From Lanius collurio (lineage: Eukaryota > Chordata > Aves > Passeriformes > Laniidae), in NCBI GenBank assembly GCA_020086605.1, contig JACBWW010000017.1, positions 3,974,352-4,038,351 on the forward strand: a stretch of 64,000 nucleotides of DNA. The letters run 5' to 3'. The translations under genes and the position numbers were made by a program. The notes under the pieces are model-generated. The model was not told the DNA's origin, searched no databases, and saw nothing but the letters and a program-made list of their open reading frames with translations. Shown one piece after another: positions 35,686 through 49,569 of the stretch; the stretch's first letter is position 1, and each line of letters begins with the position of its first letter.

Positions 35686-38600
35686 TCAAAATTGTTGTGT
35701 GGCAATCCAAGTGTATTCATTGCAAGACACTGTTTCTCTTCAGAAACCATGAGATGTCTCAGAGTCTGCATGAAGGAGATAAACTGAGGAGTGCCCCTGC
35801 TCAGCACAGAGCATTGCACCTGCTGGCATTTAAACACGGGGTTTCCTTTAAATTTCCCTTTCTACGCCTAGATCAAATGCAATGCTCACTGGTTAAATAT
35901 CTTATGCTCTGAATCCCATGCAAAGGCCCTACAGTTCAACAAATTGTCTTGTGCATCCTGAAACCTCCAGTAGTCAGGAAACTTTTAAAGCCATTTGATT
36001 CCATGCAGCTGTGGAGGACAAACAAAGTGGGAACTTTGTTACCACATTCTGCAACCACAACAGATATCAAGGGCAACACACAATGTGAGAAGAAAACTGT
36101 GCAGACTATGGGGCTCAAGTGACACATTCATATAAAAGATTTACTGTTCAGATTAACATGCTGAATTTTGATCAGATGCTTTGCATTTCATTACCATAGG
36201 TTAGTCCTTACTCTCGTTTATAGTCAAATCTCTAGACTTACTTTTCTCCTCGTGGCAGGACACATTTGCATTAACAACTTCTGAAGTTGCTCCATGTCAT
36301 AGCAATGTGGCACGGGCTTTTTAGTCAGACTGCACAACATATACTACCACTTCAGCACAGCACACATGGAACTCCATCAATATTCTTTTGCTTCTCACCC
36401 CAGCCTGTCCTTGCTGTAGCTAACTGGCAATGCCTTTCTTCTCGTCATGAAGTTGTTTCTCTACAGAATCACCTACACCATTTTTGCCTCTCCTCACACC
36501 TTCAGCATACATTCCCACTACTCACAGGTAACAAAGTGTGTAATAAACAATGCCATTATTTAGGACTTTCACTAATAACAATTCTCTCTGCCTCACACTC
36601 TCTTGTCCTCTCACTGATGCACACACTCCATTTTACTGATGCCGCAGAATCTCAAATGGACTTTCTTGCTGATGGTGCTCTGTCTCACCTCATATCATAA
36701 AGTGTCTCCCTGCATCTCTTCTTCACCCTTGCTGGTTTTACTCTCATGATTTACAGCATTTACAACCAGCCTTTCCAAAATTAATGCCCTATTTACCCAT
36801 TGAAATTATATGGCTTGTTTAGTCTCCCTTTAGAAGGACTCTGTCTAAGAATAGAAAAGTAGTAAGGCCAAAATAGGATTCCACTAATAAAGAATTAAGG
36901 GATAGCAACATAAATAATATTAGTCCATACAGATTTCTGGAAAATAAGTCCTGTCAAACAAATACAATTTCATTTCTTGATGGAATTACAGATTTGATTG
37001 ATAAAGGTAATGGTGTAGGCATGACAGACTCAGACATAAGGAAACACACTTGGCTTCATTATCTGAATGCATTCCATCACTGGATTTTGACAGTCCCCAA
37101 CTGCCCTGCTGTCATCTTTTCCAGTCATGTCTTTGAGTGGCACAAGGGCCATCACATGGTTGGGCAGGTCAGGAGGTGTGACCTTTCCCCATTCATGTGT
37201 GACCTACCACAACATACAGACCCTTGTTGTTAGCATGCAGCAAATGACCTACATCTGTTCCTGAGCACATGTGAAATGAGTGTAACAAGCTCCTGAGCAA
37301 TACCTTATGGAAGAAAATGGTATTTATCAGCAAAATTTGAATATGCAAGTTTTATTCACTCACTCATTCTCTCTCAGAGTTCATCCACCACACTGTCAAG
37401 TGCACCAAGATGTGTGTTCAAGTAGTCTACTTGAGATGATTTACAAATGTCATGGTGGACGAGGGGTAATTATTGAGTTGTCATCACAATATTTGTTTTT
37501 TCTTTACTGGTAATGACAAGTCAGTTTTCTGGCAGGTCTTTTATAACTTTTATGAGTCAAAAGTTGAGAACAGGTAGTCCTTTGCTTCCAAATCTTGCCT
37601 ACTTAGGCATTCCTAAGTATTAGTAAGGTTGCAGCTCAGTAGCTGATTTAGTTTATATGGGGTATATCTGAAAAAATAAACATTTGTTCGGCTAGTGTAG
37701 CTCCTTATTGGCACAACAGGAGAAAGAACTGTGATCACACACACAGTGTGCCAGTACGTTGTGGTCTTTCAGTGTCCTTAGAAAGTGAGGTCCTGTGTTG
37801 GAGAGATGCCTGTACTGTGATTTTTGTCAGAGCTCAGGCCTTCTGGGCTTGACAGTACAGCATATTCCTCAGTTTTATTGCTGGGAATAATGCTCTTTGT
37901 TATCAGTGTGACATTCTTCTCACACTTATTCTGCTGTTTTTTCCAGTGTTTACAGAGACATATTTGAATCTATATTTCATTCATATCAATGTTAGTATTT
38001 CTGCTACAAGTCTCTACATGTTTAATTATATGAGAAGAAAACCAGCTTACTACAAGAATCTGCAAAAGGAGAAAGCACAAGATGCAGAATCCAGCAGAGT
38101 GGATGTGCCAGTCTGACACATTTACAAGGCACAAGAGAAATAAATGAATTCATTTTTCAAACAGCAAATGTGTTTACGGGGCTTAGCTTGTGTGTTACAA
38201 TGGACTCTCCTGGCCTCAAGAAGAATTTCTGCAGCATACACCAATAACAAAGATACTTTAGACAACTGGGAACTAAAGTTGGTATCCTCCAATCCAACAC
38301 ATCCTATGAGTTGCAAGTTCTTGATGTGCCTGTGCATGAATTCACCAACTGCAGCATTCCTTGACATACGGACTCTACCCACAAGCGGAGACTGCGCTCG
38401 TCCTGACTACAAATTTAACTTGCTCTTTATTTCACTCCAGGAACCAGGATTTGAGCATCTGTGTTTCACACGTGGCAATTCCACCTGCAAGCTACTTTCC
38501 AAGCAATGCTGCTAGCTCCCTGAAAAAGGCCCAGTTCACAAAGACAGCCTGTTCCAGAGCCCCACTGAGATGGTGCACACTTAGGACACATCTTCCTACT

Positions 38601-41600
38601 CTGCTCTGCCCTTGTCTCAGGCAGCCTTGTAGCCTCGACCCCTGCACACAATAAACACACATTCACACATCACAGAACAAAATTATCTTTCAGGATTGAA
38701 TCCTGTTCTTCAAGCTGAAAAAAAAACATGGAAATTATTTCAATTCCAGTAACAATGAAGCCATTTGGGAGAAGGGAGGTTCCTGCCAAGTGATGTGCAA
38801 CATGGATGCATCAGACACCTCCAGAGAGTGCCTGAGTGGTCACACGGTGGCTCACGGTGACTCCTTATGCAGCTGGGGCTCTGTTCCTCCCACAGCACCC
38901 AAAAATGAGCAAGCAGGCAATGAATGTTAGCAGCCATCAATAACTATCAGTTTAGGATGGATTCAAACTGTGATTGAAGATTGAAAGCTTCCCCTTACAC
39001 AAATGCAAAATGCCCAAAGCCTTCCAGTCTTTCCATTGCTCTGCCTTTCTGCAGTCACATCTCTTCATAACGTGGCTTCTTCACTCCAGCAGGAAGCAGA
39101 GAGCTCAGGAGAGCACTACAGCCATTTGTCACCATTCTGCAGATTAGCCCACTTTGTCTCAATGTTTTTGGTGATGGCACTGTTAATATGCAATGTTTCA
39201 CTAGCATCTAACTCTTTAAAAACTTCAGGGGTTAGGCTAAAACTGTACAAATGACATACCTGAATGTGAAAATTAAATACTAGGGAACTCTTTAGAAACC
39301 AGAAATTCAAACATGATAGAACCTTATAAATGGCAAAAATAGGGGAAATTTTAGAGGAAACAGAGGCAGCCTCTCCCTGAAAATACTGGAAAGCTAAATT
39401 TTGTGCCACTAAATTCAGGTAAAATGATTATACTACTCCTCATCTATTCAATAGCTCCCTAAAAGTGTGTACTTTTTCTCCTCATTTTAATCCATCAGAA
39501 GACCAGAATACATAATGTGATGCTCACTGCTACATTTTTACACTTTGGCAAGCTGCTTCTAGGCATTCTGTGGGGTAATTTTCTTTTCTTCATTTGGTAA
39601 ATAATAACTCTCTTATTTCTACAATAGCCCTCTTATAATTTCGATAGATGGATTTCTATGCCTCCATCTCATCTTGCTTGCTTTATTGAATAGATGAATA
39701 GTTCACCTTTGACTTCAGATAATTTTACCTTTTCTTGCAAGCCTTGAGCATCAAGCTCTCTTTTTTTCTCCTGTACTGAATTAGAATTCTTCTGATTCTA
39801 ATTTTTTTCATGGTTGACACAGGCACGATGGTCTCTAATATCACAAAGAAACCTGTAAGGATTTTATATTTTATGAAAAATAGCTGCAATTTATACTTAC
39901 AGCCAGCTTCAAGTCTTAAACACTCCACATCACAGCCAGGTGAGTTTTAAGGACAAATACATGCATAATTCATGAAAGCATAATCATTATTGGTAGCTCT
40001 GTAGAATATATATTCCTTGGTAGACACTGTGCATTTGAAGGATGCACCATATTCATGCTAGCAATATAGAGCCAAATTTGTATTTATGGTGTACTTGCAA
40101 TCCATTCAATTCTGTTTCCATTTGAACACACTGGTGAAATACAGTGCAATATTCTGTTTCAGTTACCAGCACAAGATGCACAACTCGAAGCAGAGCTCCC
40201 AATAGCCAGAGAGCACAGAAGAGCTGATGACTGCACAATCTAATTAACCTGGAAAATGCTCAGCTAGCACCATGCTCTGGGCTCACACACAGATGGAAAA
40301 TGGGCTGTTCAACTATTGTGTGTGCAAGGCAGGCTTCTCATAACTCCCAAGTCAGCAGAAACATTTAAGCATATGCTTACCATTAATGTTAAACAGGTGC
40401 TTAAGTACGCTGCTGAACAGGGAACATAACAAGGAGCACGCCTCTGGAGGACGTGATTTTTGCTTTAATTGCTGTTGCATAGGATTTATTTGCTACCTTT
40501 AGATATTACCAAAAGCCTCTTTTCCCTACCAGCTCTGCAATTCTGTTAAAATTTGAGTAGGAAAATAATGAGAAATGGTCTCAGTATAAAAAAAAAAAAT
40601 CACAAAAAAACCAAAAGAAGGTGTATCTGTAAAACCCAAGACATCGGAACAAAGAGGAGCAAATTTTATTTTTAAAATACCTAGAATCTTTTATAGGTTT
40701 TGATTCCTACAAGAATGTCTAAATCCACCAAGATGGACCATCCTTAACAATATTTTTAACAAATATGGATGAACATGGTTAATTCAAATGAAATAAAATT
40801 CAGGGAGAATAACATAAAAGCAACAGAGAATATTTTCTTTTCCTCGAGAAAAACTCTAAATAGCGAGATCAAGAAAGGCTCAGTCATACTGATATGAACT
40901 ACAATTAATTTCTGAGTTACTCCTCTACCCACAGCATTTTATACATTCTTCATGTAGACCACAGATCCAGTTTTTAACAGAGTCAATAAACTCAGAGCTC
41001 ATGAATAGTCATACTCTTGCATTACCATCACTTGCTTTACAAACTAGATCTTCATAAGTGGTACTTTCAGCCCCCTCACAGCCAGATGAGAAGGCATTAT
41101 TATGAGCATATTTTTTACATCCTTATAATCAGGCACTAGAAAAAAGCAATACAAGCTTATTTCTAGGTTACTTTGGTTATATCATAGGCTGCAGAAGAAC
41201 TACTCAGTATTTACAGAAAACATGCCAGGCTATAATTTCAATTTTTCTCCGCGTTTTTAATAACGTCAGTCCCAAATGAAAAACAAATAAAAATGTTTCA
41301 TTTTCAGCATGTTTTCCAGTTAAACATCATCACTGAAAACAAACATAAGCAGAAGTGAAGACACGCAGCATACTCTGGGGAACAGCTGATGGAGGAGCTC
41401 ATGGGACTCTCCATGGGAAACAACTTATAAAATGAGATGAAGTAAAAAATACAGAGTGCTTATCTTAACCATCTCGCTCTGATTTTCTTCTTTTTCTTGA
41501 CTTCCTACCATGAAGTTCATCTTTTTTTTTTTTCTTTTTTCTGTCAACTACATTATATTTCACTGTTGTTATCTTTTAAAAATTACTGACAATCCCTGGT

Positions 41601-44600
41601 GACACAGAACACGGTGGGATTGTGTGTTGAGAATCAGATCTGAAAGCACCTGAGCCTCAGAAAAAATTCTTACTCATTTCAGCAGGAGTAGTAAACCCAT
41701 TAAGTTTGGCAAAAGTTTTGCTTGAGTAAGTGCTGAATAATGACTACAGAATGAGGCTATGCAATATGTGACTAGAATTCATGCCAAGTCTGTCTACACA
41801 TGCCTGAGTTGACAAAATCTTCTAACCAGTATCTGCTGTAACTTGAGAGGGGTTTTCCACAGCATTGACCACTCTGTTTACCATCCACTGCTTGACCTGG
41901 GCATGCAATGTTCACCACTGCAGCTCATCCCACTGTCTTGAATTGTTTGTTTTCTTATACTTGCTTTGATTGGACATTTGTGTGCATCTCAGGATAACCC
42001 TTTAACTCATTATTCCACAGTAATTAGGGATGAGATGGTGAGAATACTTCATAGAAACACTGAGTCACACTATGAAAGAGGCTTTGCCACAAAAAAACCC
42101 TCCTAAATTTGTTGCTGGAGGTGCACTGAGTTTGCAACAATTTAATTGTGCCTTGCAAGTGTGCAGCTTGGGATCTACCTATTTACAACTGAGTGTTGAA
42201 CTCAGATCCAGTTACACACATAATCATTCTCCCCCTGATCAAGACAATTCCACTGCTTCTGTTCCCACTCTTCCCCTCTGTAGCAATGAAGAGGATATTG
42301 CTGGGCATACAGAACCCCCAGGGAACATTTTATGCTCAGAAACTACCAGCAAGGCACAAACTTCTACCCAGAGCACAGCATAAATATTACAACATGGGTG
42401 CTCCAGGAATTCCCAGGACCTCACCAATATCTCCACAGATACACCAAGCCAGTTTTTGCAAAAACAGTATTTTGACATAATCTTGATAATTCACTCCAAG
42501 GGCAACAGGACACTACAAATGCAAACTTTGCATGCTACAATGCAAGGTCTGTTTGCTACAGTGTCCTTAAGAGGCTAGAAAATCCATGCAATCTACAGGT
42601 GGATGCATGCTACAGCTGGGCCCCAGTTCTCAGTATATTGTAAGCATTTAGGCTCTAATGCCTTTAGATTTATTTTTAAAATTGCATTCTCAACTGCAGC
42701 CTTTTCAAAAGGACTGAATACTGTGGGAACTCGCTAAATGCAATGCTCCATTGGGAAGGAATTCCAAGCTTGCTAAGTGACAGCATTATGCATTAGTGGA
42801 TTACATGAGATTTAGAGTACATAAAACAATTTAATAAATGGGCTTTGCTTGTTAATCTCACGTGAGTCACTGTGTAGTACAATACTGTACAGACAGCACA
42901 CAAGCAAACACAGACCAAGAAGAATAAATCCTCATATTGCACTTGTGATGACATTAAACCATTTGGACTAAATAATTTTAAAGCCAAGGGTGCATTATAA
43001 TGTTCTAGGACAGCTCAGTTTATTCAAACTACAGACCAAGAGATTCCTGCTACAAGATGGCATCTTGCTGAGATGGAGCTGCTCTCCTGCTACAGATGGG
43101 CTGTGCTGCTGGGAGATTGGACCTGCTTCTGCACAAGCATGCAGGGACCTGTGAAGAGCAGAGCTCCAAATTTGGAGCTCATCTGTCTCCACATGCCACA
43201 GCAGATGAAGCTGAAAAACCCTGGGCAGATGTGCAGAGTAGTTTTCTTCTGATTTAACAGCAGAGGCTGGAAAGGGTTCTCAGTTTCACTTAAGATGCTC
43301 TGGAATATCTATGATTATGTTTAAGCAACAGACAGACTCATCACTTGGATACCTGCAGGGTAGGTGTTTATGGCTCAGCTTGTACCCCATAATTCCTTGA
43401 GTCAATGGAGAGAAGTCAGCACTTAAGAGTACAGGTACTCTGGCCCATTTTACACTTCTACAAGAAGATGGGATGAATCATGCTCCAGACTCCACTGAAT
43501 AATTTGTAGAGGGAGCCCAGGCTGACTAACTTAGATATAAATGTCTATACTGAAGAAGCCAATGTTTAGTCAGAGGAATCCTATGCCCATCTTGCTCTAA
43601 TGAAGGATTACCAGACTCCCACAGAGACTGTTCCAGTAGTTCATCACCTTCCCTGTAAAAACTGGGCACTTTATCTTCTAGTTTGGAATGCTCTGACTCC
43701 AACTTCCAGCTTTGAGTCTCATTTTGTCTTTGTCAGCTGCATTAAAGAGCCTGTTGGTACTAAGGGTTGTGTACCAATCTGAGGTGCTCTTAGGGAATGA
43801 TTCTCTATTGCCTTCCCTTTTACACAGTCAGTCAGGCCAATATTGAGACAGAGCAAAGCTCTGCCAAGAAATGAGACCTCTGAGATATACAAGAGTGACA
43901 CTTGAAAGGTGCTGTATAGTATCTGCCAGCAGTTGAAAGATTCATTCCACAGCACAGAAAGAGAAACCCTCCTCATCAAATAAAGCCTCAGGCCATCAAC
44001 ATCTACAAAAGTTACATTTTAGGTATTTATCTTAAGCAAGTCCAGACTTCATTAATGAACAAATGTAAGCTCTCAAATAGAGATGAATGCAATGCTATCT
44101 TCCCAGCTGCACAGACAGCTCTGCGGCTCTGTTGCTGCTCAGGGCTCTACAGCCACCCACTCAGCTGTCATTCACTAAAATCATAACAGCCCCTTCTACT
44201 TCTCCTTTAACTGTTTGGCAAAGCAGTGAAAAGATTCAGAAAGAGAGGGAGGAGATAGACTGTCCTGTGAATAGTCAGACAGCTCAGAGGAGGAAGGGAG
44301 AAATTAGCATAAAGTGCACCTTTTTCCTTGAAAGTAAGAGGAACCAGGGAAACTGCTGAGGAATACTGAAGAAAAAGATGCGGGTGTGAGGAGTACCATC
44401 AGATTCAAGATTTTGAACCCTTCTGACAGTGAAAATTAAAGTTAGACCTCATGTCCTCCTTCAATCTCACAGCCCTAAATAGCAAGCCAGCAATGTGAAG
44501 TGCTTCCCACAACTCCCAAAGTTATTCTGAGACAGCCTGGCACCATGTATTTCTCACAGGTCCTGCAGCTTTACTGGATCCCTTATAATTCCAGGCTCTG

Positions 44601-47600
44601 TACTTCTCTATCCCCTAAGTAAGGATTTATCTAAAAGCATACTATATTACATGGACAATATTAGGATCCTGCAAACTTGTGGAGCTCTCTACCATTCCAC
44701 CTTAAATGTAAAAGGGCTCCTAATTTCCACCAGCTAGCAACATGACATTACAACAGTCTCAGCCTATCTTACAGCTTTCCCACAATGCAGCAATTCCAGC
44801 ACCTCCTATGGATTGTATGTCTGCTGCACATATTATCCTTACAAAAGGGAACCCTTGTTCCTTTTTATGCCTGACCCAGAAACGATACCAGAATGTTACA
44901 GTCCTCAAAACACAACTCCCCTTTCACTAAGCAGCCTCAGTCCCAAAGATTTTTTTGCTGCAATTCTTGCTGTAGTATCAGCAATTGAATTCCTGCCTAG
45001 CTTTAAACTCCAGCTGAACTCATGGTAGCTCACCTGGAAACTGTTACCTCAGTTTCCTTGCTTTCAGTTCTGGAGCTCCCTGTGTTTCAGCTGAGGTAGT
45101 AGACAAGTAAGGAACAGTAAACAAAATCTGGGTTGCATTTGGCTTCTAAGTCAAGCTGAGTATAAGACAGAGGGAAGGCTAAAGTAGCAAGGAGCTGCCC
45201 TGGATCACAAACTCCACCACGTACTTCAGTGTGGGAGTTTCAAGAAAAATTAATCTTTACACAGCTTCTTTAGCCCATGTTAGAAACACACCCATAGGTA
45301 AATCATGGCAAATAAGGAAAATCACAATGGAACACCAAGGTCTTATTTATTTCTGTAAGAATTTACTGCTCCTGAGAGGCACCAGAGTCGTGTTTCTCAA
45401 GGAAGAACAGGAGCACTCCTGGGATGACAAAGTAGCTTAGTCTTCATGTCAGTTGTACTCTTGAGGTCTCTGAGGCCTCAGAGGTGCTATCAGACTTCTG
45501 AGGAGATAACATTTGCCACTGGGCTTATTTTTATTTAGTTTTTTTATATGTATATCAAAACTGCAGCTATTAGAGTTGGAATTTAAATGGTCAAACAGAA
45601 AATCTAAATCTCCAGACTCTTCTCAAGAACCCAGTCTTTTGCCCAGTTCATACATTTTTAATCAGAGTAAAACAGAAACCTGACACATCCACCATGGTTT
45701 CTCTTGGCAGTTTCCAAACATTCGAGCAACTGCAGGTTAGAGTGAAATTCAGAACAAGAGTTTCCCAGCAACCTCCCTCCCCCTAACACACATGGATAGA
45801 TCAGGGTGCTCACTGCTTCCACTGACCCCTAAGTGTGCCAAACTAACAGCCTGCTTACACACACCACATTAATTTGCCTTTTAAGACCCCTCTGCATTCC
45901 CCCAAGCCCATTGTTACCACTCACCTAATTGTCTACAACCAAAGGTAGTAGCTCCTTATTACCCTTGTAGCAACTGTACCTCTAACAAATTGGGATTTGC
46001 AAGAGTGCTTGTAAGAGAAGAATCTGGCACTACTGTAAAAGTCCTCTTCAAAACAGCTCTTGTGGATACATTTGTTTGCAAAGCCATTAAAAACAAACAA
46101 ACAAAACCCCTGGCTACATGATAGACTAGTCCCTGGGGACACACAAGGAAGCACAGAATAAAAAAAGTTGGCATTATTACCCCAACCTGACAACTGGATG
46201 TGCAAGGAAAAAGACTGGAATATTTTAATGAAATAAATTATATAGCCACACCTAAAGCTAAGGTAAAATGCAAGTGAATGAAATTTATCTCCAAAAGTGA
46301 TAAACATCTCCATACCATATTGTTGCACACTAAGTAGGGTGGAAAACTCAAGGGTATGTCAATTCTTACTAGGGGCAACCACTGTATATTAATCACTCCC
46401 TGCAGCATTTATGTAGAATTAAGAGAAATCCCATTGTAAGAGCCTGAGCTATATCTGTAAGCCACATTCCCCTGGCTCAAATGATGAATGGGAAATACAG
46501 CAGTAAAATAAAAGCAGGCACCTTTCCAGGTAAATGCTGTTGTATACAAAAAAAAAAAAAAACCAAACAAATCCCTGGTAAAATACTGCCAAAGGGATAA
46601 AAACATTTATCTCAGTGTCACAAGAATGGCTTCATTTTTTGCTGGTCTAATTAGGTAGTAAAGAAATCACAGGTGTAATGACTCCATGAGCTATTAGGGT
46701 CCACTGCATGGCCAGGGATCAGTGTGTCAGTATTATCACCTGCCATCACATCATTTTAGGAATGAAAAAGCTCAATTTAACAAAGATTTTTAAAGAGAAG
46801 AAAAATCAATACATAGTTAGAAACTTGTCAAGATTCTAAGCAATAGCAAAACTGCCAGAAAACAAATAAAAAATAAAGTCATGGTGGGCTTTGAATTTTG
46901 AATGACTTTTTGAATTCTGCTGAGGCACTTAATGCAGGGCATGCTGTAATGCAACTCCTGGGATTCCACACACCCCAAGCCAGCATTCTCAATCACTGCC
47001 AGGTATGAGAGGGAGGACATGCACAGCATAGGATTTGGCATGAATAGTTCAGGATTCTAATTTTAATTGTAACAAAAGTGATATAAAAGCAAAACTACTA
47101 CTTTTTAAACAACATCTTAAGGAAAAGCATCAACTACTAGACTTAACTTGTTGGAACTTCCATCAAAAGTGTACCTCAGTTTTCAGGATTAGATCTGCTA
47201 AATACTACCCTGAAGAAATATAAAATCTATTCAAGTATCTTAAAGCTCAAATATTCACCTAAACTTAATTCTTGCTAAAATAAACTACAGATCCAGCTGC
47301 AACCACAGAGCAGATTAACACAGAAACCAGCTGTGTGTGGCCCATGGAAACAGACATTATCTAAAGAAATTGCCTGTTCCCCCCTTCAAAATCAAATGTA
47401 ACAGTTTGCTTGTCTTTCAATTTGATTCCCAGTGTCTCAAAAGGAAAACCTTGCATTCAAGTCCAGGGAGACTGCCCCAAGTGACAGAAGTAACTGTGAC
47501 ATAGCAGCCTGAGGGGCCAGATCCTACTCCTGTCTGAGTCAGAGATAAAAACTATTGTCCCTGGCTGAAGGTTGGAGTTGTGGACTGTCCCTGCTACAGA

Positions 47601-48469
47601 GCCCTGTGTGCAGATCGATCACCCAGCCTTTGCTCATCCCGCAGAGCTGTGCATATGTGGATCCATTTTGCCACGCTCGGAAGCACCAGCCAGAAATCCC
47701 AGCAGAAGCTCCAGCCCTGTGCTGAGTGGCAGTGGGGGAATCCCTGCCTGCTCCTCATTTCCTGACTTTGGAGACTAGCAAGGAAAATGTGCAAGCGGTT
47801 TTTTATTAATTCTGTGATTTTACACATTTTGTGTATTTGAATTAACCTCACCCTGTACTAAAATCAAACAATGTCATCTCAGCTGGTTGATTATTTTTTT
47901 CTTACTGATGGAGAACTTCCTAACCAAAGGCTATAATGACCATCATAATGAGAAGCTTAAGTAGATAATCGTCTAAATTTCACTACACTAAAAAAGTTCC
48001 AGCACTACATATTTCCCAGGCATTCAAAAAGCACAATAAAAGGAGTATGCTGCAATCACATAGGCTGTGCAATTCTTCTGGAAAAAAAAAAAATGTTTAT
48101 AGAAGTTCCTGTTCAGTTCCCTTACTTGAATTCACAGGTCACATAGCATTGCACCTTCCTCTTAAACACTACCACTGGAAAAAGCAATATTATTTGAGTT
48201 GGAAAAGCAGGCACTTCCTTAAAAAGCCAGCAAAGCATTTTACTACTGAACTTGATTAAAGGATGGCCAATACTTTGGCTGCTTCTTGATCAGGAGGCAT
48301 GAGAGAAACAGATATTACCTTTGTAATTAAATATTAGCATTTCCCCTCACAGGGGAGGCAAAATACAGCCAGGAGTGCTCTGCTTGAGCAGAGGAGGGAC
48401 AGGAGACCAACAGGTACCCTGTACGAGCTTCAGGTTATTTGAAATAAGTTGGTTTGAAGGCGAAGCACC
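35686..48469. other. Long non-coding region up to the CpG island
   Basis: 12.8 kb with no recognisable gene or well-preserved repeat. Frames of up to 137 codons (36287-36700 plus; 38144-38515 plus; 45933-46328 minus) show no family resemblance. Poly-A/T runs occur at 40590-40599, 41521-41534, 46550-46562 and 48082-48093. A weak MIR-like stretch is at 40996-41110, and a 15-base palindrome with two octamer-like halves is at 42519-42533. Confidence 0.55.
40996..41110 (+). mobile_element. Possible MIR-like relic (weak)
   Basis: CTTGCTTTACAAACTAGATC, then CCCCTCACAGCCAGATGAGA and GGCATTATTATGAGCA recall the MIR order 'gctttacaaac ... cctcacaacaaccctatgagg ... attattatcccc'. The match is short and diverged, so it may be chance. 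Confidence 0.3.
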
Positions 48470-49146
48470 CTGAAGCCTCTCGCAGCCTGCGGTGCACCCC
48501 CGCCCCACCGCAGCGAGCTCCTCCCGGCTGCGGAGCCGCCGCATGCGGGGCTCCGCGCACCCCCAGCCCCGCCGCCCCCAGCGGGTCAAGCCAGCAGGCA
48601 AAACACACCAATATATTTCCATCAGCACAAGATGGCAACCAGCACTTCTTCCGGCAGAGCAGCTGGATGCTTTTATTTTTTCCTTAAGGGAGGAGGGGGA
48701 TTATTGAAAAGGCATCCCGAGTAGTTGTTTGTTGGGGTTTTTTTTAAATGGCATCAAGACAAATGTTTCCAGTAGTAATGCCGGAGGAAAGGCGAGGCAG
48801 CCCCACAGCCCCCAGCTCACGCACACACATCGTGGTCATCAACTTGGCGAAGTTGGCCGTGCCCCGGCGAGCCCCGCGCCCCCCGCCCGCTCTGCCCCCC
48901 ACTCCCCCGGCCAAGGGGGACGCCCCCGCACCCCCAAATTCCCCGCGACTCCCTTCAGTGGGGGACAGGCACCAAGCGGGGCACGGACACCAAGCTAAGA
49001 GCCCCTTTCTGTCCCCCGGCCAGCCCAGCCCCAGCGGCGGGGGCTCCGCACTGACCGTGCGGGCCGGGAGCGGGGCTGGCAGCGCCGAGCCGAGCAGGGA
49101 GCCCCGACACTTACAGTCACTGGAGGCGCCAGCAGCAGCCACTTAC

Positions 49147-49197
49147 CATCATGTTTCCTTGCATTTTAGCCGTTTGAAACATTGCCTTTTCCTTCAT
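49147..49197 (-). CDS. Candidate first coding exon (17 codons), gene unidentified
   Basis: On the minus strand, ATG at 49197 opens a 17-codon stretch reading MKEKAMFQTAKMQGNMM. It is followed directly by GTAAGT (positions 49146-49141), a textbook splice donor, leaving the intron in phase 0. An in-frame TAG lies 42 codons upstream (49323-49321) with no in-frame ATG between, so this is the first in-frame start. The ATG has A at -3 (GCAAAAATGA). Read past the donor, the frame hits TGA after about nine more codons. The position in the CpG island and the donor support an authentic first coding exon of a gene running leftward, whose next exon would be beyond this window or hidden. I do not recognise the peptide and do not assign a gene. 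Alternatives are use of an internal ATG (codons 6 or 12) or a non-coding first exon whose ATG is fortuitous. Confidence 0.45.
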
Positions 49198-49407
49198 TTT
49201 TGCCGTGTGTGTGCGTGCGTGTGCTGTTCCCCGAGAGTTACTTAATCCAGCGGCTGGATCACTTTGGTGAAGAACTGGCGTGCACTTGCGATGGCTCTTT
49301 TTGGTGTGGAGTGGAGGGGACTACGAGCAGCAGAAGGGGAGGGTGCCTGCTTTCTCCCTTTTCCTTCCCCACCCTTTCAATATATATTTTTCCTTTTGAC
49401 CCAAAGC

Positions 49408-49440
49408 AAGAAAAAAGAAAAAAAAAAAAGAAAAAAAAAA
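49408..49440. repeat. A/G-rich simple tract in the CpG island
   Basis: A-runs of 6-12 separated by single G bases on the plus strand (T/C on the minus strand), set within otherwise GC-rich DNA. Confidence 0.85.
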
Positions 49441-49548
49441 GGCAATAAAAATAAAGCAGCTCCTGTCAGAGGAGAGGGGAGGCGGGAGCAGCGGGGGCAC
49501 CCAGCTCTGTCACCACCCGGATCCAGGTTTTGCCCTGCGGGATCCGGC

Positions 49549-49569
49549 GGGGCGGGGTGGGCAGGAGGG
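49549..49569 (+). promoter_or_regulatory. Potential G-quadruplex motif
   Basis: Four G-tracts in order on the plus strand: GGGG, GGGG, GGG and GGG, with loops of C, T and CAGGA. This meets the usual G3+N1-7 rule. It is on the template strand of the proposed minus-strand transcript, within its leader. Confidence 0.6.

Noticed and set aside
36287..36700. 137-codon plus-strand frame
   Set aside because: Low-information His/Ser/Leu-rich frame without domains; an internal CAG|GTAACA donor-like site is not backed by a good acceptor.
48748..49245. 165-codon plus-strand frame in the CpG island
   Set aside because: Pro/Arg/Ser-rich frame typical of stop-poor GC-rich DNA; overlaps the better supported minus-strand exon and has no family resemblance.
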